Shown here: positions 54,091 to 63,125 of the stretch, one piece after another
Layout of the letters: the number at the start of each line of letters is the position of its first letter
How positions within the stretch are numbered: the stretch's first letter is position 1
NCBI GenBank assembly: GCA_035634255.1
Contig: DASQDI010000166.1
Coordinates: forward strand, 27,922 to 91,921
Reading direction: 5' to 3'
Length of the DNA: 64,000 bases
Source: DATLMR01 sp035634255
GTDB lineage: Bacteria > Acidobacteriota > Blastocatellia > UBA7656
Notes under the pieces: generated by a model
Seen by the model: only the letters and a program-made list of their open reading frames with translations
Databases searched by the model: none
What the model was told of the DNA's origin: nothing
Program-made: the position numbers and the translations under genes

Positions 54091-55614
54091 GCCGATGAAA
54101 CGGACTTCATAGTTGTCGGAAGCGGGATCGCCGGGCTGCGGGCGGCGGTCACGCTCGCGAGCGCCGGCCGCGTGGCGGTGCTGACGAAGGACCTCGTGAC
54201 GGAGTCCAACACCGAGTACGCGCAGGGCGGCATCGCCGTCGTGCTGAGCGACGACGACACCATCGACCTCCACGTTCAGGACACGATAGACGCCGGGGCC
54301 GGGCTCTGCGACGAGGAAGCCGTCTCCGTGCTCGTCGAGGAAGGGCCGCGGTACATAGTCGACCTGATCGAGCACGGCGCGGAATTCGACAGGGAGGGCG
54401 GGAACCTCGCCTTCACTCGCGAGGCGGCGCACTCCAGGTCGCGCATCCTGCACGCGCGCGGGGACGCGACCGGGCGCGAGATAGTGCGCGCTCTGGTCGC
54501 CTGGTCCAAGAAATTCTCTAACATCGAATACGTCGCCCACGCCTGCACGCAGTCGCTCGTCGTGCAGGAGGGCCGCTGCCTCGGGGTCACCTACGTCGAG
54601 CCCGAGACCTCCACCATCCGCGCTCTCTACGGGCGGGCCGTCGTGCTCGCCACGGGCGGGGCGGGGCAGCTCTACCTCCACACCACCAACCCGGATGTCG
54701 CGACGGGGGACGGGCAGGCGATGGCCTACAGGGCCGGGGCCGTGATCGCCGACATGGAGTTCATCCAGTTCCACCCGACGGCGCTCGCGGTCCCGCACGC
54801 CCCGAGGTTCTTACTCTCCGAGGCGATGCGGGGCGAGGGCGGCATCTTACTCAATAACGAGGGCGAGCGGTTCATGCTCCGCTACGACGGGCGCGCGGAG
54901 CTTGCGCCCCGAGACATCGTGAGCCGCTCGATCCATTTCGAGATGCAGAGGACGCGCGCGCAACGGGTCTGGCTCGACATGCGGCACCTCGACCGCAACT
55001 TCGTGCGCGGCCGCTTCCCCAGGATTCATCACACCTGCCTGCTTTATAACGTCGACATAACTCGCGACCTCATCCCCGTCAGCCCGGCCGCGCATTACAC
55101 GATGGGCGGAGTCCGGACAGACACCTTCGGGCGGACCTCCATCGCGGGCCTCTACGCGGCGGGCGAAGTCGCCTGCACGGGGGTTCATGGGGCGAACCGG
55201 CTGGCCTCGAACTCCCTGCTCGAAGGGCTGGTCTTCGGCGCGCGGGCGGGGGAGGCGGCGGCCGAGGAAGCGCCGGATCAGGTCACCTCGGCCCAGCCGC
55301 GCGACTGGGACTTCGGCGCGGAAGCCGACTGGAGCATAGATGACGGGACCCGCGCGGAAGTGAAAAAGGTGATGTGGGACAAGGTCGGCATCGTGCGCGA
55401 CGAGGCAGGGTTGAAAGAGGCGCTCGCGGCTCTGGGCGAGATCGCCGCGCGGCCCTTGAATACGCGGTCGTGGAATTTCGTCACGCTCGCGCGCCTCGTG
55501 GCGGAAGCGGCCCTTGAGAGGAGGGAGTCGAGGGGCGCGCACTACCGGAATGATTACCCCGCCCGCGACGAAGAGAATTTCAAGCACCACACTTTGCAGA
55601 AGAGGGGCGGCTGA
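54088..55614 (+). CDS. nadB: L-aspartate oxidase NadB
   Basis: 508 residues. A flavoprotein that oxidises L-aspartate to iminoaspartate, the first step of NAD synthesis with NadA. Seen: FIVVGSGIAGLRAAVTLASA (FAD fold), NTEYAQGGIAVVLSDDDTID, THEAAHSR-type SRILHARGDATGREIVRALV, ATGGAGQLYLHTTNPDVATG, MRGEGGILLNNEGERFM and GLYAAGEVACTGVHGANRLA. Full length. GTG start with no ribosome site, close to a -10 box. nadA and nadC are not adjacent. Confidence 0.95.
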   Translation: MADETDFIVVGSGIAGLRAAVTLASAGRVAVLTKDLVTESNTEYAQGGIAVVLSDDDTIDLHVQDTIDAGAGLCDEEAVSVLVEEGPRYIVDLIEHGAEFDREGGNLAFTREAAHSRSRILHARGDATGREIVRALVAWSKKFSNIEYVAHACTQSLVVQEGRCLGVTYVEPETSTIRALYGRAVVLATGGAGQLYLHTTNPDVATGDGQAMAYRAGAVIADMEFIQFHPTALAVPHAPRFLLSEAMRGEGGILLNNEGERFMLRYDGRAELAPRDIVSRSIHFEMQRTRAQRVWLDMRHLDRNFVRGRFPRIHHTCLLYNVDITRDLIPVSPAAHYTMGGVRTDTFGRTSIAGLYAAGEVACTGVHGANRLASNSLLEGLVFGARAGEAAAEEAPDQVTSAQPRDWDFGAEADWSIDDGTRAEVKKVMWDKVGIVRDEAGLKEALAALGEIAARPLNTRSWNFVTLARLVAEAALERRESRGAHYRNDYPARDEENFKHHTLQKRGG

Positions 55615-55752
55615 CCATTTTTCTTGCAAGGTCCGGGCGGGAATTGTATATTACGGCACGGACCCCCGCTCCGACTGCCCGCTCCCACGTTGAGTTTTAA
55701 GAAGCCCTTTCCCCCGGTTGTTAACCCTTTTTGAAATTGCCGAGGTGTCCAG

Positions 55753-56511
55753 ATGAAACTGAGGGTCTTTGTCTTATTTTTACCGCTGGTACTTGCCGGA
55801 GCCGGCTATGGTCGGGGGCAGAAGGAAGCTCCCACCGCGAAGGTCATTAAATTTTACCGCGCGCTCAAGGCCCGCCAGTACGTAGAAGGGTTTCGCCATT
55901 CGGTCTACAAGGCCGCGGTCGAAGGGTTGACGGCCGAGGAGCTGAAGGACCTTGAGCCGGATTTCGCCCAGGCGTTTTCCCGCATACCTGACAAGATCGA
56001 CGCGCAGGGTGAGCAGATCACCGCCGACACCGCCACGGTCTTCCTGAAGTTCGAAGGGATCGACGAGCCGCAGCCCGTATCGCTCATCCGGTCGGGCGGC
56101 GAGTGGCTCGTCGGCGACAAAGAGTCGCTCGATCTCGTGCAGGCGCAGGGGCGCTCCTTCTTTTTCAACACCCGCATCCTCGTCAACGAGCGCGAAGTGT
56201 ACGAGGCCATGCAGCGGATCATCGGCGCTGAGATCATCTACTCGGGCAAGTTCGAGGGCCGGTTCGCTTCCATGCAGGACTTGATAAGGCTCGGGGCGCT
56301 GTCGAAAGATTACGAGACGCTCGTAGCCGACGGCTACCGCTTCGCGCTCTCCGTCAGCGGGGACCAGAAGAGTTTCTTCGCGACCGCGACCCCGCTCGCG
56401 TACGGGAAGACGGGCAAGCTCTCCTTCTTCGCGGACATCGACGGCATCCGAGCCGAAGACCTGAAGGGTCAGTCCGCGTCGGTCAAGTCTCCCATCTACC
56501 AGTTGAAATAG
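55753..56511 (+). CDS. Exported protein with NTF2-like N-half and pilin-like C-half
   Basis: 252 residues with a signal peptide (FLPLVLAGAGYG). Residues about 28-120 look like a small alpha/beta cone (VIKFYRALKARQYVEGFRHS) as in DUF4878/NTF2-like proteins. Residues about 150-250 resemble the globular part of minor type IV pilin-like proteins common in acidobacteria (FASMQDLIRLGAL, GYRFALSVSGDQKSFFATAT, PLAYGKTGKLSFFADIDGIR). No prepilin cleavage motif is present, so it is not itself a pilin. Function unknown. Confidence 0.7.
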   Translation: MKLRVFVLFLPLVLAGAGYGRGQKEAPTAKVIKFYRALKARQYVEGFRHSVYKAAVEGLTAEELKDLEPDFAQAFSRIPDKIDAQGEQITADTATVFLKFEGIDEPQPVSLIRSGGEWLVGDKESLDLVQAQGRSFFFNTRILVNEREVYEAMQRIIGAEIIYSGKFEGRFASMQDLIRLGALSKDYETLVADGYRFALSVSGDQKSFFATATPLAYGKTGKLSFFADIDGIRAEDLKGQSASVKSPIYQLK

Positions 56512-56598
56512 GCGGCACGCGAGCCCCCTCGCCCTGCTTCTTTTCGCGTTGTATCATACTTCTGCGGCCGCGCATTTCCATGAAGAGAAGTCTTCACG

Positions 56599-57087
56599 AT
56601 GGCGATCTCAGTTATCGAAGTTGACCCGCAACATTATCAGTCAGTATTCCCGCTTCTGCTTTTAGCCGAACCGTCAGAAAGCGCCCTTCGATGGAGTCTG
56701 GCCAATCTAAGCGATACCGTCTACGAAGTGCGCGGCGACGGGCAGGCTATCGGCGCGGTAACGATGCGCTGGCGGGACGAGGCCCCCGAGATCGTAGAGC
56801 TGGCTGTCGCCGCCGACCGGCAGGGCCGGGGCGTCGGCAGGCAAATTATCGACTGGCTGATAGCCGAGGCGCGACGGCGAGGTAAGAAGCAGATTCTGGT
56901 CGGCACGGCGAATTCGAGCATAGGGAACATCATCTTCTATCAGAGGTGCGGATTTAGAATGGACCACGTCCGCAAAGATTATTTCTGGTACTACCGGGAG
57001 CCGATCATCGAGAATGGCATTCGCGGCCGCGACATGCTGGTCTTCCGCTATGAGATCGCGGACAGCCAGGATGATTCCGAACACTGA
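56599..57087 (+). CDS. GNAT-family N-acetyltransferase
   Basis: 162 residues. Acetyl-CoA motif A EIVELAVAADRQGRGVGRQI with the RxGxG/A loop, motif B (GNIIFYQRCGFRMDHVRKDY). The substrate is not identifiable. Monocistronic by appearance, followed by a bidirectional hairpin. Confidence 0.9.
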   Translation: MAISVIEVDPQHYQSVFPLLLLAEPSESALRWSLANLSDTVYEVRGDGQAIGAVTMRWRDEAPEIVELAVAADRQGRGVGRQIIDWLIAEARRRGKKQILVGTANSSIGNIIFYQRCGFRMDHVRKDYFWYYREPIIENGIRGRDMLVFRYEIADSQDDSEH

Positions 57088-57114
57088 GGGAGCCAAAACA
57101 AACTCGCTTCGCGT

Positions 57115-57147
57115 CGGCGGGGTCCAGTGACTTGTTAGACCCCGCCG
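57115..57147. terminator. Bidirectional hairpin between the GNAT and hydrolase genes
   Basis: A 10-bp stem CGGCGGGGTC (57115-57124) with GACCCCGCCG (57138-57147), between convergent genes. Confidence 0.7.
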
Positions 57148-57192
57148 CGGAACAACCCTTTTACGAATTCAACAGCTCCGACTCCGGCCCGT

Positions 57193-58686
57193 TTACTTTG
57201 CCGCTTTGGGCTCGGGGATCGGGACGAACTTGAACATGGGGAGCAATATCTTCACCTTGCCGACATCGCGGCCTGAGAGGTAATCGACCATCGCTTGCTG
57301 CACCTGCGGGTTTATCACCATGTCTTCAGGCCCGGCGTTCTCGACCACGATGTGCGTGCTCTTTTTGAAGGGCTTTCTGACTTCATCCGCCTGAAACGGG
57401 GGCGTGTTGTTGTCGAAGGTCCCGCTGAAAAAGAGGGTGGGCACGTCAGTTACTATGGGCGAGCGGTACTCGTCGCCGAGGTCGGGATTCCCGAGGATTT
57501 CGGACATGTCGGGGAAGGGGAAATTCACCGCCTCGCCCAGTATCGCGGTCTTGGCCTCCCTGCGTATCTGCTCCCACCTCTCCTTCGTCGCGCCCGAAGA
57601 TGAGTCCATCACCCAGGTCATGACATTCACGCCCTGCCCGAACTGGTTGAACCGCTTCTCGACGAACCGGGCGAGTATCGAGTAATCGCCTTTGTCTATG
57701 GTGTAGAAGAGCGCGGGGAAGATCGGCAGGTCGTTAGTGTCTCCAAGATCGATCATGGTGATCAGTTGGAGCCCGTACTTGCCGACCTTTACATCGATGG
57801 GCTTGTTGCCCCTCCGGTCCGTTATCCGCACCGTCGCGGGCTCTTTCTCCAGCCTGTCCATCACGCGCCTGATGAGCCCTACGAGGTCGGGGACTTTCGG
57901 GCCGACCGCCGGGTCGAGCGCGGCCAGTCGCGCGAGCCTCTCGATGGAGCGGTCTGAGGAACTCGGGAGCTTGTGCGTGTGGTTCTGCCCTTCGGTGCCC
58001 AGGAGCACGACGCGATTCAGCCTGGGCCCGTGCCGCCGGATCGTCGCGAGCCCGAGGTGCGTCCCATAGCTGAATCCGACGAGGTTGACCTTCTCCGCCC
58101 CGAGGGCTCTACGCAGGTCGTTGATGTCGTCGGCGCTTTCGTTCGAGTTGTACGCGAGCACGTCTATGCCCTGACTCTTGAAGTACTCGACCGCCGCGCG
58201 GCTCCGCTCTTTGATGACAGAGAGCCCGCGCTCTTTGCTGGCGAACGCATCCGGAGGGAGGGACTCGGGCGAGAGGCGGGCGAGCATCGGGCGCGAAAGC
58301 CCCACGCCCCTCTGGTCGAGCAGGATGACATCCCCGACTTCGCGCAGCTTCATGAACGCCCGCATGTATATCGGCACGCGGGCTATGTTTATGGCGGACG
58401 ATCCGGGGCCCCCGTCGAGGTAGACGGTCGGCGGGCCGGGCTGGGCCGCCGTGCTCTTCAGCCTGACGAAAGCAAGCTCAATCAGATTGGACGAAGGGTT
58501 TTTCCTGTTCTCTTTCACTACGAGGCGGCCGAGCTCGGCGTCTATATTTTGCCCCTCGTATTGAATCGAATACGGCTCGAACTTTACGGAGCCTTCCGCC
58601 TTCTGCTGGCCGCCTGCTCTTGAATCACTGACCGACGAAAGCGCCGCCATCAACGCGACTAACGATACTCCAAGGATTTTACGCAT
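57193..58686 (-). CDS. Exported alpha/beta hydrolase, prolyl-aminopeptidase/TAP-like
   Basis: 497 residues with a signal peptide (LVALMAALSSVSDSRA). Alpha/beta hydrolase with oxyanion segment YLDGGPGSSAINIA, DQRGVGLSRP, nucleophile elbow VGFSYGTHLG (Ser), C-terminal TAP-like part PTLFFSGTFDNNTPPFQADE with the acid Asp, and a final segment VENAGPEDMV where the catalytic His is expected. No clear His follows there (only HIVVENAG just before), so triad completeness deserves a check. Expected role: periplasmic peptidase or esterase. Confidence 0.85.
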   Translation of the reverse strand: MRKILGVSLVALMAALSSVSDSRAGGQQKAEGSVKFEPYSIQYEGQNIDAELGRLVVKENRKNPSSNLIELAFVRLKSTAAQPGPPTVYLDGGPGSSAINIARVPIYMRAFMKLREVGDVILLDQRGVGLSRPMLARLSPESLPPDAFASKERGLSVIKERSRAAVEYFKSQGIDVLAYNSNESADDINDLRRALGAEKVNLVGFSYGTHLGLATIRRHGPRLNRVVLLGTEGQNHTHKLPSSSDRSIERLARLAALDPAVGPKVPDLVGLIRRVMDRLEKEPATVRITDRRGNKPIDVKVGKYGLQLITMIDLGDTNDLPIFPALFYTIDKGDYSILARFVEKRFNQFGQGVNVMTWVMDSSSGATKERWEQIRREAKTAILGEAVNFPFPDMSEILGNPDLGDEYRSPIVTDVPTLFFSGTFDNNTPPFQADEVRKPFKKSTHIVVENAGPEDMVINPQVQQAMVDYLSGRDVGKVKILLPMFKFVPIPEPKAAK

Positions 58687-58845
58687 ACACCCGACCTCCC
58701 CTGATTCTTTTCTATCTTCTCGCTGGATTGATTGCTTGACACCCTTAACGGTCCCCGCGCCGCTCGGGTTCCGATTTTGTGCCGGGCGGCCGGTCGGTGT
58801 TATGATGCGCGGGCACTTAATTCATATTCCCGGAGCGAACATATA

Positions 58846-60441
58846 ATGAAAAGAGCTTTCCCCCTTGTGCTGTTCATCTTCTTCACAGTCTCCCCGGCGC
58901 TGCCTCGCGACGATTACACGGGGCTCGCCGCCTTCGACGCGATTCATTATGTGATCAACATCGAGATAAACGGGACCGCGGACTCCATCAAAGGGAAGAC
59001 GAGGATCCTTCTCGATTGCAGGGAGTCGGGGGCGAAGCAGTTGTCGCTCGACTTCCCCGGCCTCACGGTCGATAGGGTGAGAGTGAATGAAACGGATGCG
59101 AGCTTCACCCGCGGCAGGGGCCGGGTCGTCATCCCCCTGAGCCGCGATTACGGAGCGGGCGAGCGGTTCTGGGTCGAGGTCAATTATCAGGGGCAGCCGA
59201 AGGACGGGCTCTTCATCAAGAAGAATAAGTTCGGGAACCGGACGGTATTCGCGGACAACTGGCCCGACCGCGCGCGCCACTGGTTCCCCGCCATCGACCA
59301 CCCGAGCGACAAGGCGACGGTCGAATTCTTCGTCACAGCGCCCTCGGGCTACGACGTGATAGCGAACGGCGCTCTGGTCGAGACGACCAACAGGCTCGAC
59401 GGCACGAAGCTGACTCACTGGCGCGAGTCCGTCCCCATCCCGACTTACTGCATGGTGATCGGCGCGGCCGAATTCTCGATCATCAACATGGGCAAATCGA
59501 ACGATGTCCAGCTCTCGTACTACCTCTACCCTCAGGACCGCGAGCAGGGCGTGAAGGACTTGGGCCGCGCGCTCCAGATGATGGAGTTCTACACGGGCCT
59601 GATCGGGCCTTACCCTTACGAGAAGCTCGCGCTCGTCCAGTCGTCGACGCGGTTCGGGGGGATGGAGAATTCGAGCAGCATATTCTTCGACGAGAAGGCA
59701 TTCGACGGGAGCGGGCGGCTCGAAGCGACCGTCGCGCACGAGATCGCCCACCAGTGGTTCGGCGACTCGGTCACGGAAGCCGACTGGCACGACCTGTGGC
59801 TGAGCGAGGGGTTCGCCACGTACTTCGAGAACCTCTTTTTCGAGCGGGCCGACGGGCGCGACAGGTTCGTCTCCAAGATGCTCGCGGACAAGGACCGCTA
59901 CCTAAAAGCGTACGGGGAGAACGTGAAGCCGATCTTCGACCCATCCATCAAGGACCTGTTCCAGCTGTTGAACAGGAACAATTACGAGAAGGGCGGCTGG
60001 GTCCTTCACATGCTCCGCCGCGTGATGGGCGACGATAAATTCTTCGCGGGGGTTCGCGATTATTACCGCACCCACCGCGACAGGAATGCTTCGACCGAAG
60101 ACCTTAGAAAAATCATGGAGTTTCACGCGGGCCGCCCGCTCGACTGGTTCTTCAGGCAGTGGATATTCGAAGCGGGCCACCCGGTCTACGAGGCCTCGTG
60201 GCGGTGGGACGACTCGGCGAAAGAGATGACGCTGAAGGTCAGGCAAAAGCAGAGCGGGACCCTGTTCAAGATGCCCCTCGACGTCGAGATTGATCTCGGG
60301 GGGACGAAGCGCCGGGAGGTGATCGAGATGAAAGACCGCGAGCAGACTGTCACCCTGAAGCTGGATGCGAAGCCCGCGGGCGTCTCCATCGACCCGGACG
60401 AGTGGGTGTTGAAGGTGGCGACCGTCGCCGAAGAGAAGTAA
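58846..60441 (+). CDS. Exported M1-family metallo-aminopeptidase
   Basis: 531 residues. Signal peptide (AFPLVLFIFFTVSPALP), beta-sheet N domain, then GGMENSSSIFF (exopeptidase GxMEN loop), zinc motif HEIAHQWFGD with the second Glu in LSEGFATYFE, and a C-terminal helical part (GRPLDWFFRQWIFEAGHPVY). It lacks the large ERAP-type C-terminal domain, as usual in the short bacterial members. The start is the Met before the signal peptide; a frame extends 38 codons further upstream without homology. Confidence 0.92.
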   Translation: MKRAFPLVLFIFFTVSPALPRDDYTGLAAFDAIHYVINIEINGTADSIKGKTRILLDCRESGAKQLSLDFPGLTVDRVRVNETDASFTRGRGRVVIPLSRDYGAGERFWVEVNYQGQPKDGLFIKKNKFGNRTVFADNWPDRARHWFPAIDHPSDKATVEFFVTAPSGYDVIANGALVETTNRLDGTKLTHWRESVPIPTYCMVIGAAEFSIINMGKSNDVQLSYYLYPQDREQGVKDLGRALQMMEFYTGLIGPYPYEKLALVQSSTRFGGMENSSSIFFDEKAFDGSGRLEATVAHEIAHQWFGDSVTEADWHDLWLSEGFATYFENLFFERADGRDRFVSKMLADKDRYLKAYGENVKPIFDPSIKDLFQLLNRNNYEKGGWVLHMLRRVMGDDKFFAGVRDYYRTHRDRNASTEDLRKIMEFHAGRPLDWFFRQWIFEAGHPVYEASWRWDDSAKEMTLKVRQKQSGTLFKMPLDVEIDLGGTKRREVIEMKDREQTVTLKLDAKPAGVSIDPDEWVLKVATVAEEK

Positions 60442-60466
60442 GGGCCGACCGATTGCCGGCCGGCCC
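60442..60466. terminator. Hairpin between convergent M1 and typA genes
   Basis: Stem GGGCCG (60442-60447)/CGGCCC (60461-60466) in the 60-base convergent gap. Short, so a weak terminator at best. Confidence 0.45.
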
Positions 60467-60501
60467 CCACAACCTTTAACCGAAAGAGAGCCCGGAAAGG
60501 G

Positions 60502-62319
60502 TCACTCGGCGTTCTTCCCCTTGGGCCTCTGATTGGAGGCGAGGATCTTCTTCCGCATGCGGATCGAAGACGGGGTCACTTCGACGAGCTCATCTTCTCT
60601 GATGAACTCCAACGCCTGTTCGAGCGACAGCTCGCGGAACGGGACGAGGCGCATCGCGTCATCGGCGCTCGACGCGCGCATGTTGGTGAGCTTCTTCTCG
60701 CGGATGACGTTCACGTCCATGTCCACGTCGCGGGCGTTCTCCCCGACGATCATCCCCTCGTAGACCTGCGTGCCGGGGCGCACGAAAAGCTCCCCGCGCT
60801 CCTGAAGGTTGTACAGGGCGTAAGTGGTGGCCGGCCCCTGCCGGTCGGCCACGAGAGCCCCGGAGATGCGCTGAGAAATCGTGCCCTGCCAGTCGTCCCA
60901 GCGTAGGAACATCGTGTTGAGCAGCCCGGTCCCTTTCGTGTCCGTCAGGAACTCGCTCCTGAACCCGATCAGCCCGCGCGAGGGCATCTCGAATTCCAGC
61001 CTCACGCGCCCGGTCCCGTGGTTGACCATCTTGGTCATCCTCCCCTTGCGCCTGCCGAGCGCTTCGGTGATCACCCCGATGAAAGTCTCGGGGCAGTCGA
61101 TGACGGCGAGCTCGATGGGCTCAAGCTTCCGCCCGCCCTCGTTGCGCGTGATCACTTCGGGTTTGGAGACTTGAAGCTCGTACCCCTCGCGGCGCATCAT
61201 CTCTATGATGATGGCCAGCTGTAGCTCCCCGCGCCCCGACACCTTGAAGCTGTCCATCGAGTCGGTCGATTCGACCTTGATGGCGACGTTCGCGAGGGCC
61301 TCCTTGTCGAGGCGCTCCCGAATCTTTCTCGACGTCACGAACTTGCCCTCCCGGCCCGCGAACGGGGACGTGTTCACCCCGAATATCATCGATATGGTCG
61401 GCTCGTCTACTTTGATCCGGGGGAGCGGGCGGGGGTCGTCAGCCGCCGAGACGGTCTCGCCGATGTAGATGTCTTCGATGCCGGCGAGCACGACGATCTC
61501 GCCCGCCTCCGCGCGCTCAATCGGGGCCTGCTTCAGCCCCTCGTAGGCCATGAGCTTAGTCACCTTGGTCTTCTCGATCCGCCCATCGAGCTTGCAGATC
61601 GAGACCTGATCCCCGACGGCGACCGAGCCCGCGAATATCCTGCCGATGGCGAGCCGCCCCACGTAGTCGTTGTAGTCGAGGTTCGCCACGAGCAGTTGCA
61701 GCACCGCCTCGGACGGGGCGGCGGGCGGGGGGATGACCCGGATGATCTCGTCGAACAGGGGGCGGAGGTCCTGGCTGTCGTCGGACAATTCGCGCTTCGC
61801 GACGCCGTCGCGCGCTATCGTGTAGACGACGGGGAAGTCGATCTGGTCTTCGCTCGCGTCGAGGTCGATGAAGAGGTCGAACACTTCGCTGACCACCTCC
61901 TCGGGCCGCGCGTCCTGCCGGTCGATCTTGTTTATGACCACTATCGCTGGCAGCTTCTGTTCGAGGGCCTTCGACAGCACGTACCGCGTCTGGGGGAGCG
62001 GCCCTTCGCTCGCGTCCACCAGCAGCATCACCCCGTCGACCATCTTGAGGACGCGCTCCACCTCGCCCCCGAAGTCCGAGTGGCCCGGCGTGTCGACGAT
62101 GTTGATCTTGACCTGGCCATAGTGGACCGAGGTGTTCTTCGCCATGATCGTGATGCCGCGCTCGCGCTCAAGGTCCATCGTGTCCATCATGCGCTCGACC
62201 ACCGCCTCGTTCGCGCGGAACAGGCCCGACTGTTTGAGCATCGTGTCGACCAGAGTGGTCTTCCCATGATCGACGTGCGCTATGATCGCGATGTTACGAA
62301 TATCTTCCCGTGTCTTCAC
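60502..62319 (-). CDS. typA: Ribosome-associated GTPase TypA/BipA
   Basis: 605 residues. EF-G-like GTPase that assists ribosome assembly and stress growth. Seen: G1 [17 protein letters not shown]2 region [15 protein letters not shown]3 [21 protein letters not shown]4 [15 protein letters not shown], then domain II, EF-G-like domains ([20 protein letters not shown]) and the BipA-specific C-terminus ([20 protein letters not shown]). Full length. Divergent from the PH-like membrane protein gene. Confidence 0.96.
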   Translation of the reverse strand: MKTREDIRNIAIIAHVDHGKTTLVDTMLKQSGLFRANEAVVERMMDTMDLERERGITIMAKNTSVHYGQVKINIVDTPGHSDFGGEVERVLKMVDGVMLLVDASEGPLPQTRYVLSKALEQKLPAIVVINKIDRQDARPEEVVSEVFDLFIDLDASEDQIDFPVVYTIARDGVAKRELSDDSQDLRPLFDEIIRVIPPPAAPSEAVLQLLVANLDYNDYVGRLAIGRIFAGSVAVGDQVSICKLDGRIEKTKVTKLMAYEGLKQAPIERAEAGEIVVLAGIEDIYIGETVSAADDPRPLPRIKVDEPTISMIFGVNTSPFAGREGKFVTSRKIRERLDKEALANVAIKVESTDSMDSFKVSGRGELQLAIIIEMMRREGYELQVSKPEVITRNEGGRKLEPIELAVIDCPETFIGVITEALGRRKGRMTKMVNHGTGRVRLEFEMPSRGLIGFRSEFLTDTKGTGLLNTMFLRWDDWQGTISQRISGALVADRQGPATTYALYNLQERGELFVRPGTQVYEGMIVGENARDVDMDVNVIREKKLTNMRASSADDAMRLVPFRELSLEQALEFIREDELVEVTPSSIRMRKKILASNQRPKGKNAE

Positions 62320-62422
62320 ATGTCCTCCGTACTGCCCGCAAATTAAACAGGTATTCTAACAGACGCCCGCGCGGCTGTCAGGGTGCGGGCCACTATTTCC
62401 GGCACGCCGAAAGCCGGGCTGG

Positions 62423-62438
62423 TATAATGGGCACCGTG
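62423..62438 (+). promoter_or_regulatory. -10 box overlapping the start of the PH-like gene
   Basis: TATAAT at 62423-62428 overlaps the ATG at 62427. A GTG seven bases further on (62436) sits where transcription should begin. No ribosome site is visible. Confidence 0.45.
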
Positions 62439-63017
62439 ACCATCCAACGCAAAGGGAGCTTTCTTTACGCGAGGGCCTACCTGAAGATCGCCGCGATCAT
62501 AACGGTCGTGTACACGGTGGTGAGCGTCATCCTCGCCCTGATCAGCGCCCGTTTGCTCGACACCTACCTCGCGGCCCTCGTCACCCTGGCTTTACTGATG
62601 GGGCTCCTCCTCACGACGTGGCTGGTCTACGCGGTGGTGCTCTGGGCCTTCGCGCGCGAGGCCCGGCAGTCGGTCGAGATCGGCCCCGAAGGGATCAGGG
62701 AGGTGCGCGCGGGGCGCGAGAGGAGGTTCATACCGTGGGAAGGCGTGAACGAGATAGAGGTCGTGGCGACCGTGATCGCCGGGGCGAGCGTGCGCGTGAA
62801 GGGCCGCTTCTCCGAGATCGCGATCTCAAACGTCGACATCACGATCACGCGCCGGATGACCATCTCCGAGATGCACGTAGCTATGGGGCAGACGAAGGCG
62901 ATCCGGCAACTCCTGAAGGAGATAAAGGCCGCGGCCCCCAACGCGGCGCTCAGGACGAACAGTCTCGCGCGGCGCGGGAAGGCCACCGACGCCTGGATCG
63001 GGAGCGACGCTTCATAG
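62427..63017 (+). CDS. Two-pass membrane protein with PH-like/YcxB-like cytoplasmic domain
   Basis: 196 residues. Two hydrophobic segments (IAAIITVVYTVVSVILALIS and ALLMGLLLTTWLVYAVVLWA) are followed by a soluble domain with IGPEGIREVRAGRERRFIPW and EGVNEIEVVATV, reminiscent of the bacterial PH/YcxB-type fold. Function unknown. A TATAAT box overlaps this ATG, so the transcript probably starts near the in-frame GTG at 62436 (leaderless), which may be the true start. Confidence 0.75.
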   Translation: MGTVTIQRKGSFLYARAYLKIAAIITVVYTVVSVILALISARLLDTYLAALVTLALLMGLLLTTWLVYAVVLWAFAREARQSVEIGPEGIREVRAGRERRFIPWEGVNEIEVVATVIAGASVRVKGRFSEIAISNVDITITRRMTISEMHVAMGQTKAIRQLLKEIKAAAPNAALRTNSLARRGKATDAWIGSDAS

Positions 63018-63125
63018 GCGCGGCCCGCGCTACCCAACCCCGCATTCCGGGTGCTATACTTTGCCTCTTTTGGCGCGGCCCCGGCCGCGACCGCGCCGAT
63101 TAAAGCGGAAGAATATTTCGGAATT

